Below are positions 33,990 through 41,371 of a stretch of DNA of 64,000 nucleotides, in pieces; position 1 is the first letter of the stretch; the number at the start of each line of letters is the position of its first letter. The DNA lies in the NCBI GenBank assembly GCA_910584645.1, contig CAJUAU010000016.1, positions 3,963 to 67,962 of the forward strand, written 5' to 3'. The translations under genes and the position numbers were made by a program. Under the pieces are notes generated by a model that made no database searches, was not told the DNA's origin, and saw nothing but the letters and a program-made list of their open reading frames with translations. Source of the DNA: an uncultured Eubacterium sp. Its GTDB lineage: Bacteria > Bacillota > Clostridia > Lachnospirales > Lachnospiraceae.

Positions 33990-34955
33990 CTACCTTTCTT
34001 TCGCCCTGTTCCGATTGCTTTTCTGCAATTCCTCTAATACTTCTGGCGGTATTTTTTTCAATAACCTTTCCATCTGCTGATTGGTTTTCTGCAACTCAAA
34101 TATCCTCTGGTTGGCTTTCTGTACCTTTAATTCCTGTTCGTACTTTTCATCACGCATACGCCCCGCATAATCGGATTCCTGCCCGATTCTCTCTTTCAAG
34201 CTGTCAATATACGCCTGCTGTTTCCCGATTTCCTTAGAGAATTTCTCCACGTCTGGGAGCCATGCCGCAAGCAGTTCCAGAGCCTTGTCACGCTTTTTCC
34301 CTGCGTTAAAGGCGTTGATGTCAGAGAGGGCAGACACGATTTCCGCATATTGTTTATCCAGTCTGCCGCCTAACTTATAGAGCCATGTGGGGATATGCTT
34401 CCGTTTAGTTTCCATTGAGGACTGACCTCTTTCAAGCTGATTCCAACGTGCGGACATCCGCTCATGGTAGGCGGTCTGCCACTCGGATAAGGATTTCTGG
34501 TTGCCTAAGATAGACTTCGCTGACAGCTTGTTATCTGGCGTAAGCGGCACAAAGCACAGGTGCATGTGGGGTGTCCTCTCGTCCATATGGATAACTGCGG
34601 AGAGAATATTTTTCTTTCCCACACGCTCCGAAATGAAGTCAAGAGCCGTCTGGAAATACTCTTTTTGTTCTTCGGGCGGCAGGCTGTTCATAAATTCGGG
34701 CGAAGCTGTGATGAGCGTTTCCACCATCATCACGCTGTCTTTCCTCGTCCTGCACCCTGCTTCGGCTACCATTCGGTTTATCTCTTTCTTGTAGGTGTAA
34801 CGGGGCGGATTCACAAGATGGTAGTTATCTTTGGAGCGTTCCATATCAATATCTGGGTTGCTTTTATAGGCTTCTTTCTTCCGCTCGTTGTGGCGTTCAC
34901 AAGCCGCAACGCCGCCTGCTTTGCGTTTCTGGAAACGCAGGATTGCATAGGGCAT
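33990..34955 (-). CDS. MobV-family relaxase (Mob/Pre)
   Basis: A 321-residue relaxase that nicks oriT and leads the strand into the recipient. MPYAILRFQKRKAGGVAACERHNER at the N-terminus and the HMDERTPHMHLCFVPL motif (about 122-138; metal-binding His triad) identify the MobV (Mob_Pre) family. A coiled-coil C-terminus (about 230-310) serves dimerisation. It is shorter than pMV158 MobM (494 residues), missing part of the C-terminal region. The matching oriT lies about 200 bases upstream, on the other strand. Confidence 0.9.
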   Translation of the reverse strand: MPYAILRFQKRKAGGVAACERHNERKKEAYKSNPDIDMERSKDNYHLVNPPRYTYKKEINRMVAEAGCRTRKDSVMMVETLITASPEFMNSLPPEEQKEYFQTALDFISERVGKKNILSAVIHMDERTPHMHLCFVPLTPDNKLSAKSILGNQKSLSEWQTAYHERMSARWNQLERGQSSMETKRKHIPTWLYKLGGRLDKQYAEIVSALSDINAFNAGKKRDKALELLAAWLPDVEKFSKEIGKQQAYIDSLKERIGQESDYAGRMRDEKYEQELKVQKANQRIFELQKTNQQMERLLKKIPPEVLEELQKSNRNRAKER

Positions 34956-35159
34956 AGTTCATCATCTTCCTTTCTTTCGGCGAGTAACTGTCACTTCCTG
35001 TCTTTGGTGCGTGACGGTCATGACGGTTATGACGGTGTTTTTGGGATACCCCCTCATAAGAGCCGTAACCGTCACGCCGATATTCTTTTATCCGAAGCGG
35101 AAAGCGCAGGATAAGCAGGGCGTAAGCCCTGCATTAAGGGAGTCCAGAGGGAACGTCTG

Positions 35160-35201
35160 GCACACGACTTTGCAGGGCAAAGTGTAGTGTGTTACACCCT
35201 G
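35160..35201 (+). other. Origin of transfer (oriT), pMV158/MobV type
   Basis: The segment starts GCACACGACTTTGCAGGG and continues CAAAGTGTAGTGTG then TTACACCC. It follows the pMV158 oriT layout: an ACTTTG/CAAAGT hairpin followed by TAGTGTG/TTA, where MobM nicks. The predicted nick is between 35191 and 35192 on the plus strand. It is in the same element as a MobV relaxase. A GCAGGGC-GTAA-GCCCTGC hairpin (35115-35132) and a CCAGA/TCTGG dyad (35144-35160) lie just before it. Confidence 0.8.
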
Positions 35202-35296
35202 TAAACGCAGTCGGAAAAATCGGAGGATTTTTCTGACCGCAGGGGTGGCTTTACGAGCCGAAAAGGGCGAGTAATGCCCACGCCTGCATGTTACGT

Positions 35297-36349
35297 TTAC
35301 GGGGTGTTCTCCCGTAAGGGTGACAGCGGCGGGGGTATCCCAAAAACACCGTCATCATCGTCATGACCGTCACCCTCCACATCTTCCTGCCTTGCAAGGG
35401 AAATCATCCGCCCACTGCTCCTGCGGCTAAAATCATAACGGATATGGTTTTCAAGCAAGAAATCAAGGCGGTACTCGTTCATCCACTTCGTCAAGACATT
35501 CGCCGCTGTCCCTGTTTCCCCCAGAACGTCCAGTAACTCGGTGGCTGTTCCAGTCCATCCCTCCCTGCCCTGCATGAAATCCACTAACCGAAAAAGAATA
35601 TCTGGTATCGCTTCTTTCGCAAGCTGTTCCTGCTCCTTACGTTCCACCAGTTCCCAACTGCAATCACGGAAGCGGAGCGTGAACTCCTGATAGGGCGTGT
35701 CCCTGCCCGTCACATACAGCTTGGCGGCATTGGACGCACGGTTTTCCTGTTCCAGAACAAAGGTTGCGTCCGCACTCCCCGTCAATCCAGTCGTGCCAGA
35801 CACCTTGTTGAACACGTCGCTGTCATTCTGCTTTCGGATGTGGTGTACGACAATGACCGCCAGAGAATGCCTGTCGGCAAAGTCTTTGATAAGGGAGATG
35901 TCCCCATAGTCGCTTGCATAGGCATTGTCTTTGGAAGCGGTGCGGATTTTCTGCAAGGTGTCAATGACAATGAGCCTGCTGTCGGGGTATTCTTTCAGAT
36001 AATCTTCCAACTGCACGATAAGACCATCTGACAGCTTATCGCTCGCCACAGCAAAGTGAAGCCGCCCGCTTGCTTCGTCCGTCAAGCGGAACAGCCTGTC
36101 TTGTATGCGGCAGAACGTGTCCTCCAAACAGAGGTAAAGCACATCGCCCTCCTGTGTGGGCATATCCCATAAGGGGATTCCCTGCGACACGCAGAGGCAG
36201 AGCTTTAACATGAGCCAGCTCTTGCCGATTTTCTGTGAGCCGCAGAACAGGGTTAAGCCCGTGGGTATCAGACCGTCCACCACAAAGGACGGCTTCTCAA
36301 GCGGCTCATAGAGGAGCGTGTCGGCATTGACTGTCTGAAGCTTCTGCAT
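35297..36349 (-). CDS. RepA-like AAA ATPase (replicative helicase type)
   Basis: A 350-residue RecA-fold ATPase. Walker A is CGSQKIGKSW (about residues 36-45), Walker B DSRLIVIDTLQKIR (about 122-136) and HH-IRKQNDSDVFNKVSGTTGLTGSADA resembles the RSF1010 RepA/AAA_25 helicase family. The C-terminus (about 240-330) is a winged-helix-like domain. It may unwind or replicate the circular element. GGAGG precedes the ATG, and a 28-codon reading frame overlaps its start. Confidence 0.82.
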   Translation of the reverse strand: MQKLQTVNADTLLYEPLEKPSFVVDGLIPTGLTLFCGSQKIGKSWLMLKLCLCVSQGIPLWDMPTQEGDVLYLCLEDTFCRIQDRLFRLTDEASGRLHFAVASDKLSDGLIVQLEDYLKEYPDSRLIVIDTLQKIRTASKDNAYASDYGDISLIKDFADRHSLAVIVVHHIRKQNDSDVFNKVSGTTGLTGSADATFVLEQENRASNAAKLYVTGRDTPYQEFTLRFRDCSWELVERKEQEQLAKEAIPDILFRLVDFMQGREGWTGTATELLDVLGETGTAANVLTKWMNEYRLDFLLENHIRYDFSRRSSGRMISLARQEDVEGDGHDDDDGVFGIPPPLSPLRENTP

Positions 36350-36392
36350 GGGATTCCTCCTTTCGGGCGGTGTCTTTGGTTTTGTTGCACAT
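36306..36392 (-). CDS. 28-residue leader peptide overlapping the repA-like start
   Basis: An ATG at 36392 preceded by AAGGAGG opens MCNKTKDTARKEESHAEASD and ends at 36306, inside the repA-like gene in another frame. The repA ribosome site lies within this short frame. This layout suits translational coupling and dosage control. No family is known. Confidence 0.4.
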   Translation of the reverse strand: MCNKTKDTARKEESHAEASDSQCRHAPL

Positions 36393-36417
36393 AAAAATAA
36401 ACCTCCTTAAAAAGATT

Positions 36418-36442
36418 TACTCCCACGAAAAAAGTGGGAGTA
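36418..36442 (-). terminator. Hairpin between sigma-like gene and repA-like gene
   Basis: TACTCCCAC pairs perfectly with GTGGGAGTA around seven bases; on the minus strand AAATCTTTTT follows. It may be an attenuator controlling read-through into the repA-mob-recombinase genes. Confidence 0.6.
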
Positions 36443-36500
36443 TGTATTGCCGCCAATCCCACGCCGATAAAAAGCGGATTCCTTTTTCGGGCAGTAATAA

Positions 36501-36974
36501 TCACGGTTGGAGATACTTTCTCATTTCTGCCTTAACTTTCTCCCTTGCAACCGAAACAGACTTCTGGATGGCGGAAGCGGTGCAATGCTCCATCTTGCCG
36601 ATTTGATAAAAGTTGAAATCATACTCGTAGTACAGCAGGAAACGCCGCCTTTGTATCTCTGGCAGTCGGGCAACCGCCTTAGCAAATATTTCATTTCTTT
36701 CTTTTTCAATCATTCTTTCATCAAGCGTTTTAGGCACCCGCAACGCACGTCTGTAAAGCGTTTCATCCCACACCTCGTTAAACTCCCTGTGCCGCTGGTT
36801 CCATTGCTGCAGGTTCCTGTTCCTGCGCTCCATCTGCCGAAATTCAAAGAATAGCTGTTCTGATACTTCCAGTTCGTGATGTTCCCCCTGCCCGTCCTTA
36901 AAGCTGATAAAATACTTTGTGCCGCTTTCTGTGGATTCCTCCCGAAGCGTATATGTCTTTGCCCCGTACGCCAT
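36501..36974 (-). CDS. Sigma-70-like (region 4) regulator of the element
   Basis: A 157-residue protein. The C-terminal part (about 95-155) is a sigma region-4-type helix-turn-helix (LPEIQRRRFLLYYEYDFNFYQIGKMEHCTASAIQKSVSVAREKVKAEM), while the N-terminal half has no recognised domain. Such proteins are common on Firmicutes integrative elements and are thought to switch on transfer genes. It lies 66 bases from the second sigma-like gene and runs in the same direction. Confidence 0.75.
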   Translation of the reverse strand: MAYGAKTYTLREESTESGTKYFISFKDGQGEHHELEVSEQLFFEFRQMERRNRNLQQWNQRHREFNEVWDETLYRRALRVPKTLDERMIEKERNEIFAKAVARLPEIQRRRFLLYYEYDFNFYQIGKMEHCTASAIQKSVSVAREKVKAEMRKYLQP

Positions 36975-37040
36975 TTTCTTTCCTCCCGAAAAAAATTGAG
37001 TGAGAGGATTGCCCTCTCACCCAATAGCCCGTGGGGACGC

Positions 37041-37484
37041 TTAAATTTCCCCGAAAGGATAAAAAATAGGCTTTAATTTTTTACGGAGCCTTTCAAGGCG
37101 TTTGTAGACCGCCCTTTCGGTAAGCCCTGCCATTGCCGCAATCTCCCTTGTGGAATACCCCTGCATTTTCAGCAGGAGAATGAGCAGGGTATGCTTGTCC
37201 ACCGTAAGCAGTACCTGATACAGTTTCTCGTCCTCAATCTCGTCCAGTAAGTCCGCAACGGTATCTGGCTCCGCCTGCGGTTCTGTATCTGCCATTCCCT
37301 CAAGGTATTCCCCGAAGTCGCTCGTCCATCGGTAAAACCGCCTGTTAGAATTAAAGTCTGCCCTGTCCTCAATGCGGATTTGCTCAATGACCGCTTCATC
37401 AACGCCATGTTCCCGCAGCACTTTTTCCTCGGCTTCTTTCCAGATACGCCATTTCCTGTCCTCACGTCCGTGGTTATATGCCAT
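37041..37484 (-). CDS. Sigma factor-like helix-turn-helix protein of the element
   Basis: A 147-residue protein with a C-terminal region-4-like domain (KMQGYSTREIAAMAGLTERAVYKRLERLRKKLKPIF, about 107-142), preceded by an acidic linker and an N-terminal part rich in charged residues. It likely controls promoters of the element. A 10-kb scale operon then runs left from here to the recombinase gene. The region upstream (37485-37975) has no gene but several hairpins. Confidence 0.75.
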   Translation of the reverse strand: MAYNHGREDRKWRIWKEAEEKVLREHGVDEAVIEQIRIEDRADFNSNRRFYRWTSDFGEYLEGMADTEPQAEPDTVADLLDEIEDEKLYQVLLTVDKHTLLILLLKMQGYSTREIAAMAGLTERAVYKRLERLRKKLKPIFYPFGEI

Positions 37485-37603
37485 GTTCCTTTTCCTCCAA
37501 TCTGAATTTTTGAAAATGTAAAATCCAGATGGAGAGGTGGTGAACGACAGCCGACATCAGAAACAGCCCTGCGACATATTCCGATAAAAAACGACAAAAG
37601 AAA

Positions 37604-37633
37604 AACCGCAAAGGTTCTGTGACCTTTACGGTT
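37604..37633 (-). terminator. Hairpin upstream of the sigma-like genes
   Basis: AACCGCAAAGGT pairs with ACCTTTACGGTT (one mismatch, six-base loop); on the minus strand it is followed by a T-rich run. It probably insulates the sigma-repA-mob operon from tet transcription. Confidence 0.6.
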
Positions 37634-37923
37634 ATAAGTGATACTAATTCTGTTAAGTGGAGATTCTACTTCTGGTTTCATGGTGAGAAGTAGCGTTGCA
37701 TGGTCGGAAATTTTTTTAACTGACTTCCTGCCATTCCCAAACATGCTATGTATAGATAAACTCTGCATTGCATGAGCAGATGGACAGCTGCCCGAAAAAA
37801 GAACATAAAAAATCCCCCCAAATTTAGAAAACAAATTCAGAGGGTAATTTAGGGTATAATAAAATAACCCACCCGAATATTGTTTTTTTTATTTGGTGGG
37901 CCTGTCTTTCCAAATACCAAATA

Positions 37924-37970
37924 AAAAAGAGCCGATGATCCGTGAGTTATCCCACAAGTTCATCGGCTCT
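37924..37970 (-). terminator. Terminator of the tet-KTR transcript
   Basis: GAGCCGATGA pairs perfectly with TCATCGGCTC around a 21-base loop and, on the minus strand, is followed by TTTTTTA. It lies just downstream of the KTR protein gene. Confidence 0.85.
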
Positions 37971-37975
37971 GCGTC

Positions 37976-38146
37976 TTAAGCGTCTGGCTCTTTGATGATA
38001 GTTACCTGCAAATTATCAACTTTAATCAATCTTTCTTGCCTACATTTTGGGCAATAGAGAGGGTAATTCTTCAAAACGGTATCTTTTCTAATTTTGTTAC
38101 GAGTTTTGTTTCCACAAACAGGACACAATATCCATTCGCATTTCAT
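37976..38146 (-). CDS. Cysteine-rich KTR domain protein
   Basis: A 56-residue protein: MKCEWILCPVCGNKTRNKIR, then YCPKCRQERLI and a short tail. Two CxxC knuckles (CPVCG and CPKCR) make a zinc ribbon, and the GNKTR box names the Cys_rich_KTR family. This small protein is often found directly after ribosomal-protection tet genes on mobile elements. Function is unknown. It is read in the same direction as tet, 58 bases downstream. A second ATG one codon earlier (38149) is possible. Confidence 0.82.
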   Translation of the reverse strand: MKCEWILCPVCGNKTRNKIRKDTVLKNYPLYCPKCRQERLIKVDNLQVTIIKEPDA

Positions 38147-38204
38147 CATGATTATTTTCTAATCCTTTCAAATCTCATTCTATACAAAAAATTTATACAA
38201 ACTG

Positions 38205-40124
38205 TTAAGTCAACTTATGAAACATATGCCTAACCTTATCTATACGGCTATTCGGGCGACGGGGCTGACAAACAGGTTTGCCAGTGGCTACTTGGTATCC
38301 CTTTAACTCCGTTAAACAAACTCCCTGTCCATTTGTAAAAAGGGCTAAATCGTTCCTATATTCCTGGACGCACCTGGCGGGAATCTCCCCTTTAAGAATG
38401 ACCTCGTTATTTTTTAATTGAGTGCTTACAATATCTGCACAATACTTGGGAGCATCATGATACGCCCGTGAGAGATATTCCTGCGGTGCATAAATCTCAA
38501 AATTGAGATATGGCTCTAACAATTCTGTCCCCGCTCTTTTCAAAGCCTGCTCCAATACAACAGGAGAAAGCTGCCGAAAGTCTGCGGGGGTACTTACAGG
38601 ACTATAATACAATCCGTATTTAAAACAGATTTTACAGTCTGTCACTTCCCATCCATATACCCCCTGCTTGCAGCCATAACGGACTCCTTCCATAACCGCA
38701 TTTTGGAATGATTGGTTTAAATATCCAAGCGAAACCCGACTTTCATACTGCACCCCACTCCCAAGAGGGAGCGGCTCTACAGACAATCCAATAGAAGCCC
38801 AGAAAGGATTCGGTGGAACTTCAATATGGATGGTGTATTCTGCTTTCCCTAACGGTCTTTCCATGTATATAACAGTAGGCTCTTTTATTTCTGCCTCCAC
38901 ATGATACTTTTCCTCAAGAATGGCACAAATAACTTCCATCTGCACCTTTCCTAAAAATGAAAGTACAATCTCATGCGTTGTAGTATCCACATAATATTTT
39001 AAAAGAGGGTCGCCATCCGAAATTTCTGTAAGTGCTTCAAGCAACATTTCCCGCTGTTCAGATTTCTTTACTTCAATTGTTGTTTGGAGCATAGGAAGCG
39101 GATTTTCAATATATTTCCTTTGCGGCAACAGCGATTTGTTCCCCAAAATACTGTTTAACTGTAAAATATCATTTGGTAAAATGACAATTTCCCCAGAGCA
39201 AGCCGTATCTGCCGAACATAATTCACCGTTTGTCGGAACGCACATCTCCGTGATTTTTATCTTTTCTTTTTCTGATATTTTGACAATATCCCTTGAATGC
39301 AATACGCCGCTATACAGACGTACATAAGCGAAACGCCGTCTTTTTTCTGAATATTCAATCTTAAAAACCTGTCCGCATAGTTCAGACTGACCTCTGGGTG
39401 TTGATGAATAAAATCTGCCTGCAATCACTTCTATAAGCTGCCGAATCCCTATATTGCTTTTTGCACTTCCGTGATATATAGGAAATAACGTGCCATTTTG
39501 AAACCTCCTGCATTCTTCCTGTTCCAATTCTGACATTTTAAGCGGTTCCCCAGATATATATTTTTCCAATAATTCATCATTCCCTGTGATTATCGAATCC
39601 CAACATTCCAAATTGTCATCATCTATTATATTTACATTGGGATGCTGCTCAACCTTTTGTTTGACTATCATTTCCGCAGAAAGTTTCTCTTTTATCTCCT
39701 GATAAATCATTGGCAAATCAATTCCATCTTGGTCAATCTTATTGATAAAAAAAATTGTGGGTATCTTCATTGTCTGTAACGCATGAAACAATACACGGGT
39801 CTGTGCTTGTACGCCATCTTTTGCAGAAATTAATAGTACCGCTCCGTCTAAAACTGATAAAGAACGGTATACTTCTGCCAAAAAATCCATATGACCAGGC
39901 GTATCAATAATATTGACTTTGACATCTTTCCATTGAAAAGACGTCACTGCTGTCTGAATCGTAATTCCTCTTTGACGTTCTAAATTCATTGTGTCTGTTC
40001 TTGTCGTGCCTTTATCCACACTCCCTAATTCTGCAATCGCACCACTGGTATATAATAAACTTTCTGTTAATGTTGTCTTTCCCGCGTCAACGTGAGCCAG
40101 AATGCCTAAGTTAATTATTTTCAT
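38205..40124 (-). CDS. tet: Ribosomal protection tetracycline resistance protein, Tet(O)/Tet(32) group
   Basis: A 639-residue EF-G-like GTPase that removes tetracycline from the ribosome. G1 AHVDAGKTT, the switch ERQRGITIQTAVTSF, G3 DTPGH, G4 NKID and the C-terminal PRRPNSRIDKVRHMFHKL tail are typical of the group. From memory it is far closer to Tet(O) than to Tet(W) or Tet(M), but it differs from Tet(O) at many central positions, so Tet(32) or a Tet(O)/Tet(32) mosaic is likely. AGGAGG precedes the ATG. Its leader carries an attenuator and leader peptide. Resistance would extend to doxycycline and related drugs. Confidence 0.93.
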   Translation of the reverse strand: MKIINLGILAHVDAGKTTLTESLLYTSGAIAELGSVDKGTTRTDTMNLERQRGITIQTAVTSFQWKDVKVNIIDTPGHMDFLAEVYRSLSVLDGAVLLISAKDGVQAQTRVLFHALQTMKIPTIFFINKIDQDGIDLPMIYQEIKEKLSAEMIVKQKVEQHPNVNIIDDDNLECWDSIITGNDELLEKYISGEPLKMSELEQEECRRFQNGTLFPIYHGSAKSNIGIRQLIEVIAGRFYSSTPRGQSELCGQVFKIEYSEKRRRFAYVRLYSGVLHSRDIVKISEKEKIKITEMCVPTNGELCSADTACSGEIVILPNDILQLNSILGNKSLLPQRKYIENPLPMLQTTIEVKKSEQREMLLEALTEISDGDPLLKYYVDTTTHEIVLSFLGKVQMEVICAILEEKYHVEAEIKEPTVIYMERPLGKAEYTIHIEVPPNPFWASIGLSVEPLPLGSGVQYESRVSLGYLNQSFQNAVMEGVRYGCKQGVYGWEVTDCKICFKYGLYYSPVSTPADFRQLSPVVLEQALKRAGTELLEPYLNFEIYAPQEYLSRAYHDAPKYCADIVSTQLKNNEVILKGEIPARCVQEYRNDLALFTNGQGVCLTELKGYQVATGKPVCQPRRPNSRIDKVRHMFHKLT

Positions 40125-40162
40125 GTAATTTTCCTCCTATCAGAACCCAAAAAAGGGCGTAA

Positions 40163-40199
40163 AAATACCCAATGATAAATACTCCTATCACTGGGTAAA
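40163..40199 (-). terminator. Attenuator hairpin in the tet leader
   Basis: On the minus strand TACCCAGTGATA pairs with TATCATTGGGTA (one G-T pair) and is followed by TTTTT, about 40 bases before the tet start. It matches the terminator arm of the Tn916-type tet(M) leader. Confidence 0.78.
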
Positions 40200-40347
40200 T
40201 AACTTCAATAAGCCAAAAACACCTGTGTGTCTTCGGATGTATAAAATTACATGATAAAAGTATTCTTAAACTGGGTACAAAAAACCAAGCCCCCTTTAAA
40301 AGAAAAAGGGACTACAAACTCTTTGTTCCCACTATCAAATTGACAGT

Positions 40348-40371
40348 TTATTTAAGAATACCTTGCCGCAT
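40348..40371 (-). CDS. tet leader peptide (7 residues)
   Basis: ATG-MRQGILK-TAA, preceded by AAGGAG, directly after the tet promoter. Leaders with this layout are known upstream of tet(M)/tet(O)-type genes. GTATTCTTAAA in this frame is complementary to TTTAAGAATAC further downstream (around 40260-40270), so ribosome position on the peptide can change the leader fold. Confidence 0.7.
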   Translation of the reverse strand: MRQGILK

Positions 40372-40403
40372 ATTTATTAACTCCTTGTATAATACTGAAT
40401 CTA

Positions 40404-40432
40404 ATTATATTCCTTAACCCTTTATTTGTCAA
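40404..40432 (-). promoter_or_regulatory. Sigma-A promoter of tet
   Basis: On the minus strand, TTGACA (40427-40432) and TATAAT (40404-40409) with a 17-base spacer. It drives a leader of about 270 bases before tet. Confidence 0.85.
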
Positions 40433-40489
40433 GCTGACAAACTAAAGCAGAAAAAGCGGCAGGATTTCCCCCTGCCACTAATCATCTGT

Positions 40490-40864
40490 TTATGCAAAAA
40501 TAATTTCCTTTTCCACAATCTCCCTCGCACAAGCCCTTATGTTATTGAGGCATCCTGTCCATTCTAAGGCGTTTTCTGCCTTTAGCTGTTCCGTTATGCC
40601 CTGTGCCTGTTTCATGCCCTCTATGAGCCTTTCAAAGCGTTCCTGCGCCTGCCTGTCAATGTCGGCAAGATAAGCGTTGAGCCTGCCGCTTGTGAGAAGA
40701 TTGGTGTATGTAACCTTACGGTACTGCTTCAGATAATCCAGATGTCGTTGTCCCCATGTGCCTATCGGTTGTTCTTCTTCGGCGGGTAAAGCTATACATG
40801 GAATTAAATAATCTCCCCGCCTTTCATATTTGCCGCCCAGTTCCTCAAAAATCGTCTTTGTCAT
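40490..40864 (-). CDS. tnpV: TnpV-like transposon protein
   Basis: A 124-residue protein resembling the TnpV family of Tn4451-type elements: YERRGDYLIPCIALPAEEEQPIGTWGQRHLDYLKQYRKVTYTNLLTSGRLNAYLADIDRQAQERFE. Its role is not known. It is the rightmost gene of the element, reading inward; its ATG is 35 bases from the right junction. The element's right end therefore contains no further genes. Confidence 0.8.
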   Translation of the reverse strand: MTKTIFEELGGKYERRGDYLIPCIALPAEEEQPIGTWGQRHLDYLKQYRKVTYTNLLTSGRLNAYLADIDRQAQERFERLIEGMKQAQGITEQLKAENALEWTGCLNNIRACAREIVEKEIIFA

Positions 40865-40893
40865 AGTCTGTTACCTCCACATTCTTATTTATT

Positions 40894-41352
40894 TTGAATG
40901 TCCGCAAAATCCGTCCTACATCTGTTGAACAACAGGAGGCAGAAGTATTTATTGCGGATGTTGCAGAAAAGTGGCTTAATTGTAAACTAGAGCGAGGAGC
41001 AAAGGTAGTTCTTGACGAAGGAGTACATATTGAGCCTGATTTATATTCAGAAGATGAAAGAATTATATGCGAGATATTCGCTCATATAGGAGCTTTGAAA
41101 GTAGGGCAGAAGCATAAAATATCGCAGGATATTTTGAAAATGTTATTGTTAGAGAAAAGCACAGGTTTTCAATACAGAAAAATTATTGTTGTAGCTGATG
41201 ATAATGTTGAAAAATATCTGCATGGAAAATCATTTATTGCCGAAAGCATCCGGCAGTTTGGAATAGAAGTAAAGAAGATTAATCTTTCTGACGAAGTTCG
41301 TACGAGTGTATCAAATGCACAAGCCAGACAGATTATGATAAATTCGGATTAA
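40894..41352 (+). CDS. 3' part of interrupted PD-(D/E)XK-like protein gene
   Basis: The chromosomal part starts at GTC 40900 (the TTG and AAT before it belong to the element). It gives 150 residues; with the 10 codons at 30632-30661 the intact protein has 159. EPDLYSEDERIICEIFAHIG, followed by LKVGQKHKISQDILKMLLLEK, resembles a small nuclease-like family with a PD-x(n)-E motif and a G-K-Q-K helix; the canonical ExK lysine is not clear. IIVVADDNVEKYLHGKSFIAESIRQFGIEV follows like a core beta-alpha unit. In its present state the natural start is lost. The GmrSD-like gene begins 19 bases later, so it is its operon partner. Confidence 0.65.
   Translation: MNVRKIRPTSVEQQEAEVFIADVAEKWLNCKLERGAKVVLDEGVHIEPDLYSEDERIICEIFAHIGALKVGQKHKISQDILKMLLLEKSTGFQYRKIIVVADDNVEKYLHGKSFIAESIRQFGIEVKKINLSDEVRTSVSNAQARQIMINSD
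40900..40902. other. Right junction (attachment core GTC)
   Basis: Element side: ATTTATTTTGAAT before GTC. Chromosomal side: CGCAAAATCCGTCC after it, the continuing codons of the interrupted gene. Joining the left chromosomal side to this GTC keeps the frame of the split gene. Confidence 0.65.
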
Positions 41353-41371
41353 TGTATAGGAGGAAAAAGGT

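Larger units (their letters stand above)
30659..40902 (-). mobile_element. Mobilizable serine-recombinase element carrying tetracycline resistance
   Basis: About 10.24 kb, bounded by GTC at 30659-30661 and GTC at 40900-40902. Nearly all genes run leftward: tnpV, tet, KTR protein, two sigma-like genes, repA-like, mobV, parB, ydbC-like, small ORF, recombinase. The composition (TnpV, MobV relaxase, TnpX/TndX-type recombinase) recalls the Tn4451 family of mobilizable transposons. No type IV secretion genes are present, so it depends on a helper for transfer. In minus orientation the shared trinucleotide is GAC, containing the GA dinucleotide used by TnpX/TndX. Boundaries are inferred from the restored target gene. 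Confidence 0.8.

Noticed and set aside
37169..37834. 221-residue minus-strand frame
   Set aside because: Its second half overlaps the sigma-like gene in another frame and the first half crosses a terminator hairpin; no ribosome site.
38205..40124. tet(W) or tet(M) identity
   Set aside because: Central and C-terminal segments such as NPFWASIGLSVEPLPLGSG and VRHMFHKL fit the Tet(O)/Tet(32) group; Tet(W) has clearly different blocks.
30659..40902. Full conjugative element (ICE) or prophage
   Set aside because: No VirB4/VirD4, FtsK or other transfer apparatus genes and no phage structural genes; only a relaxase and oriT, so mobilizable at most.
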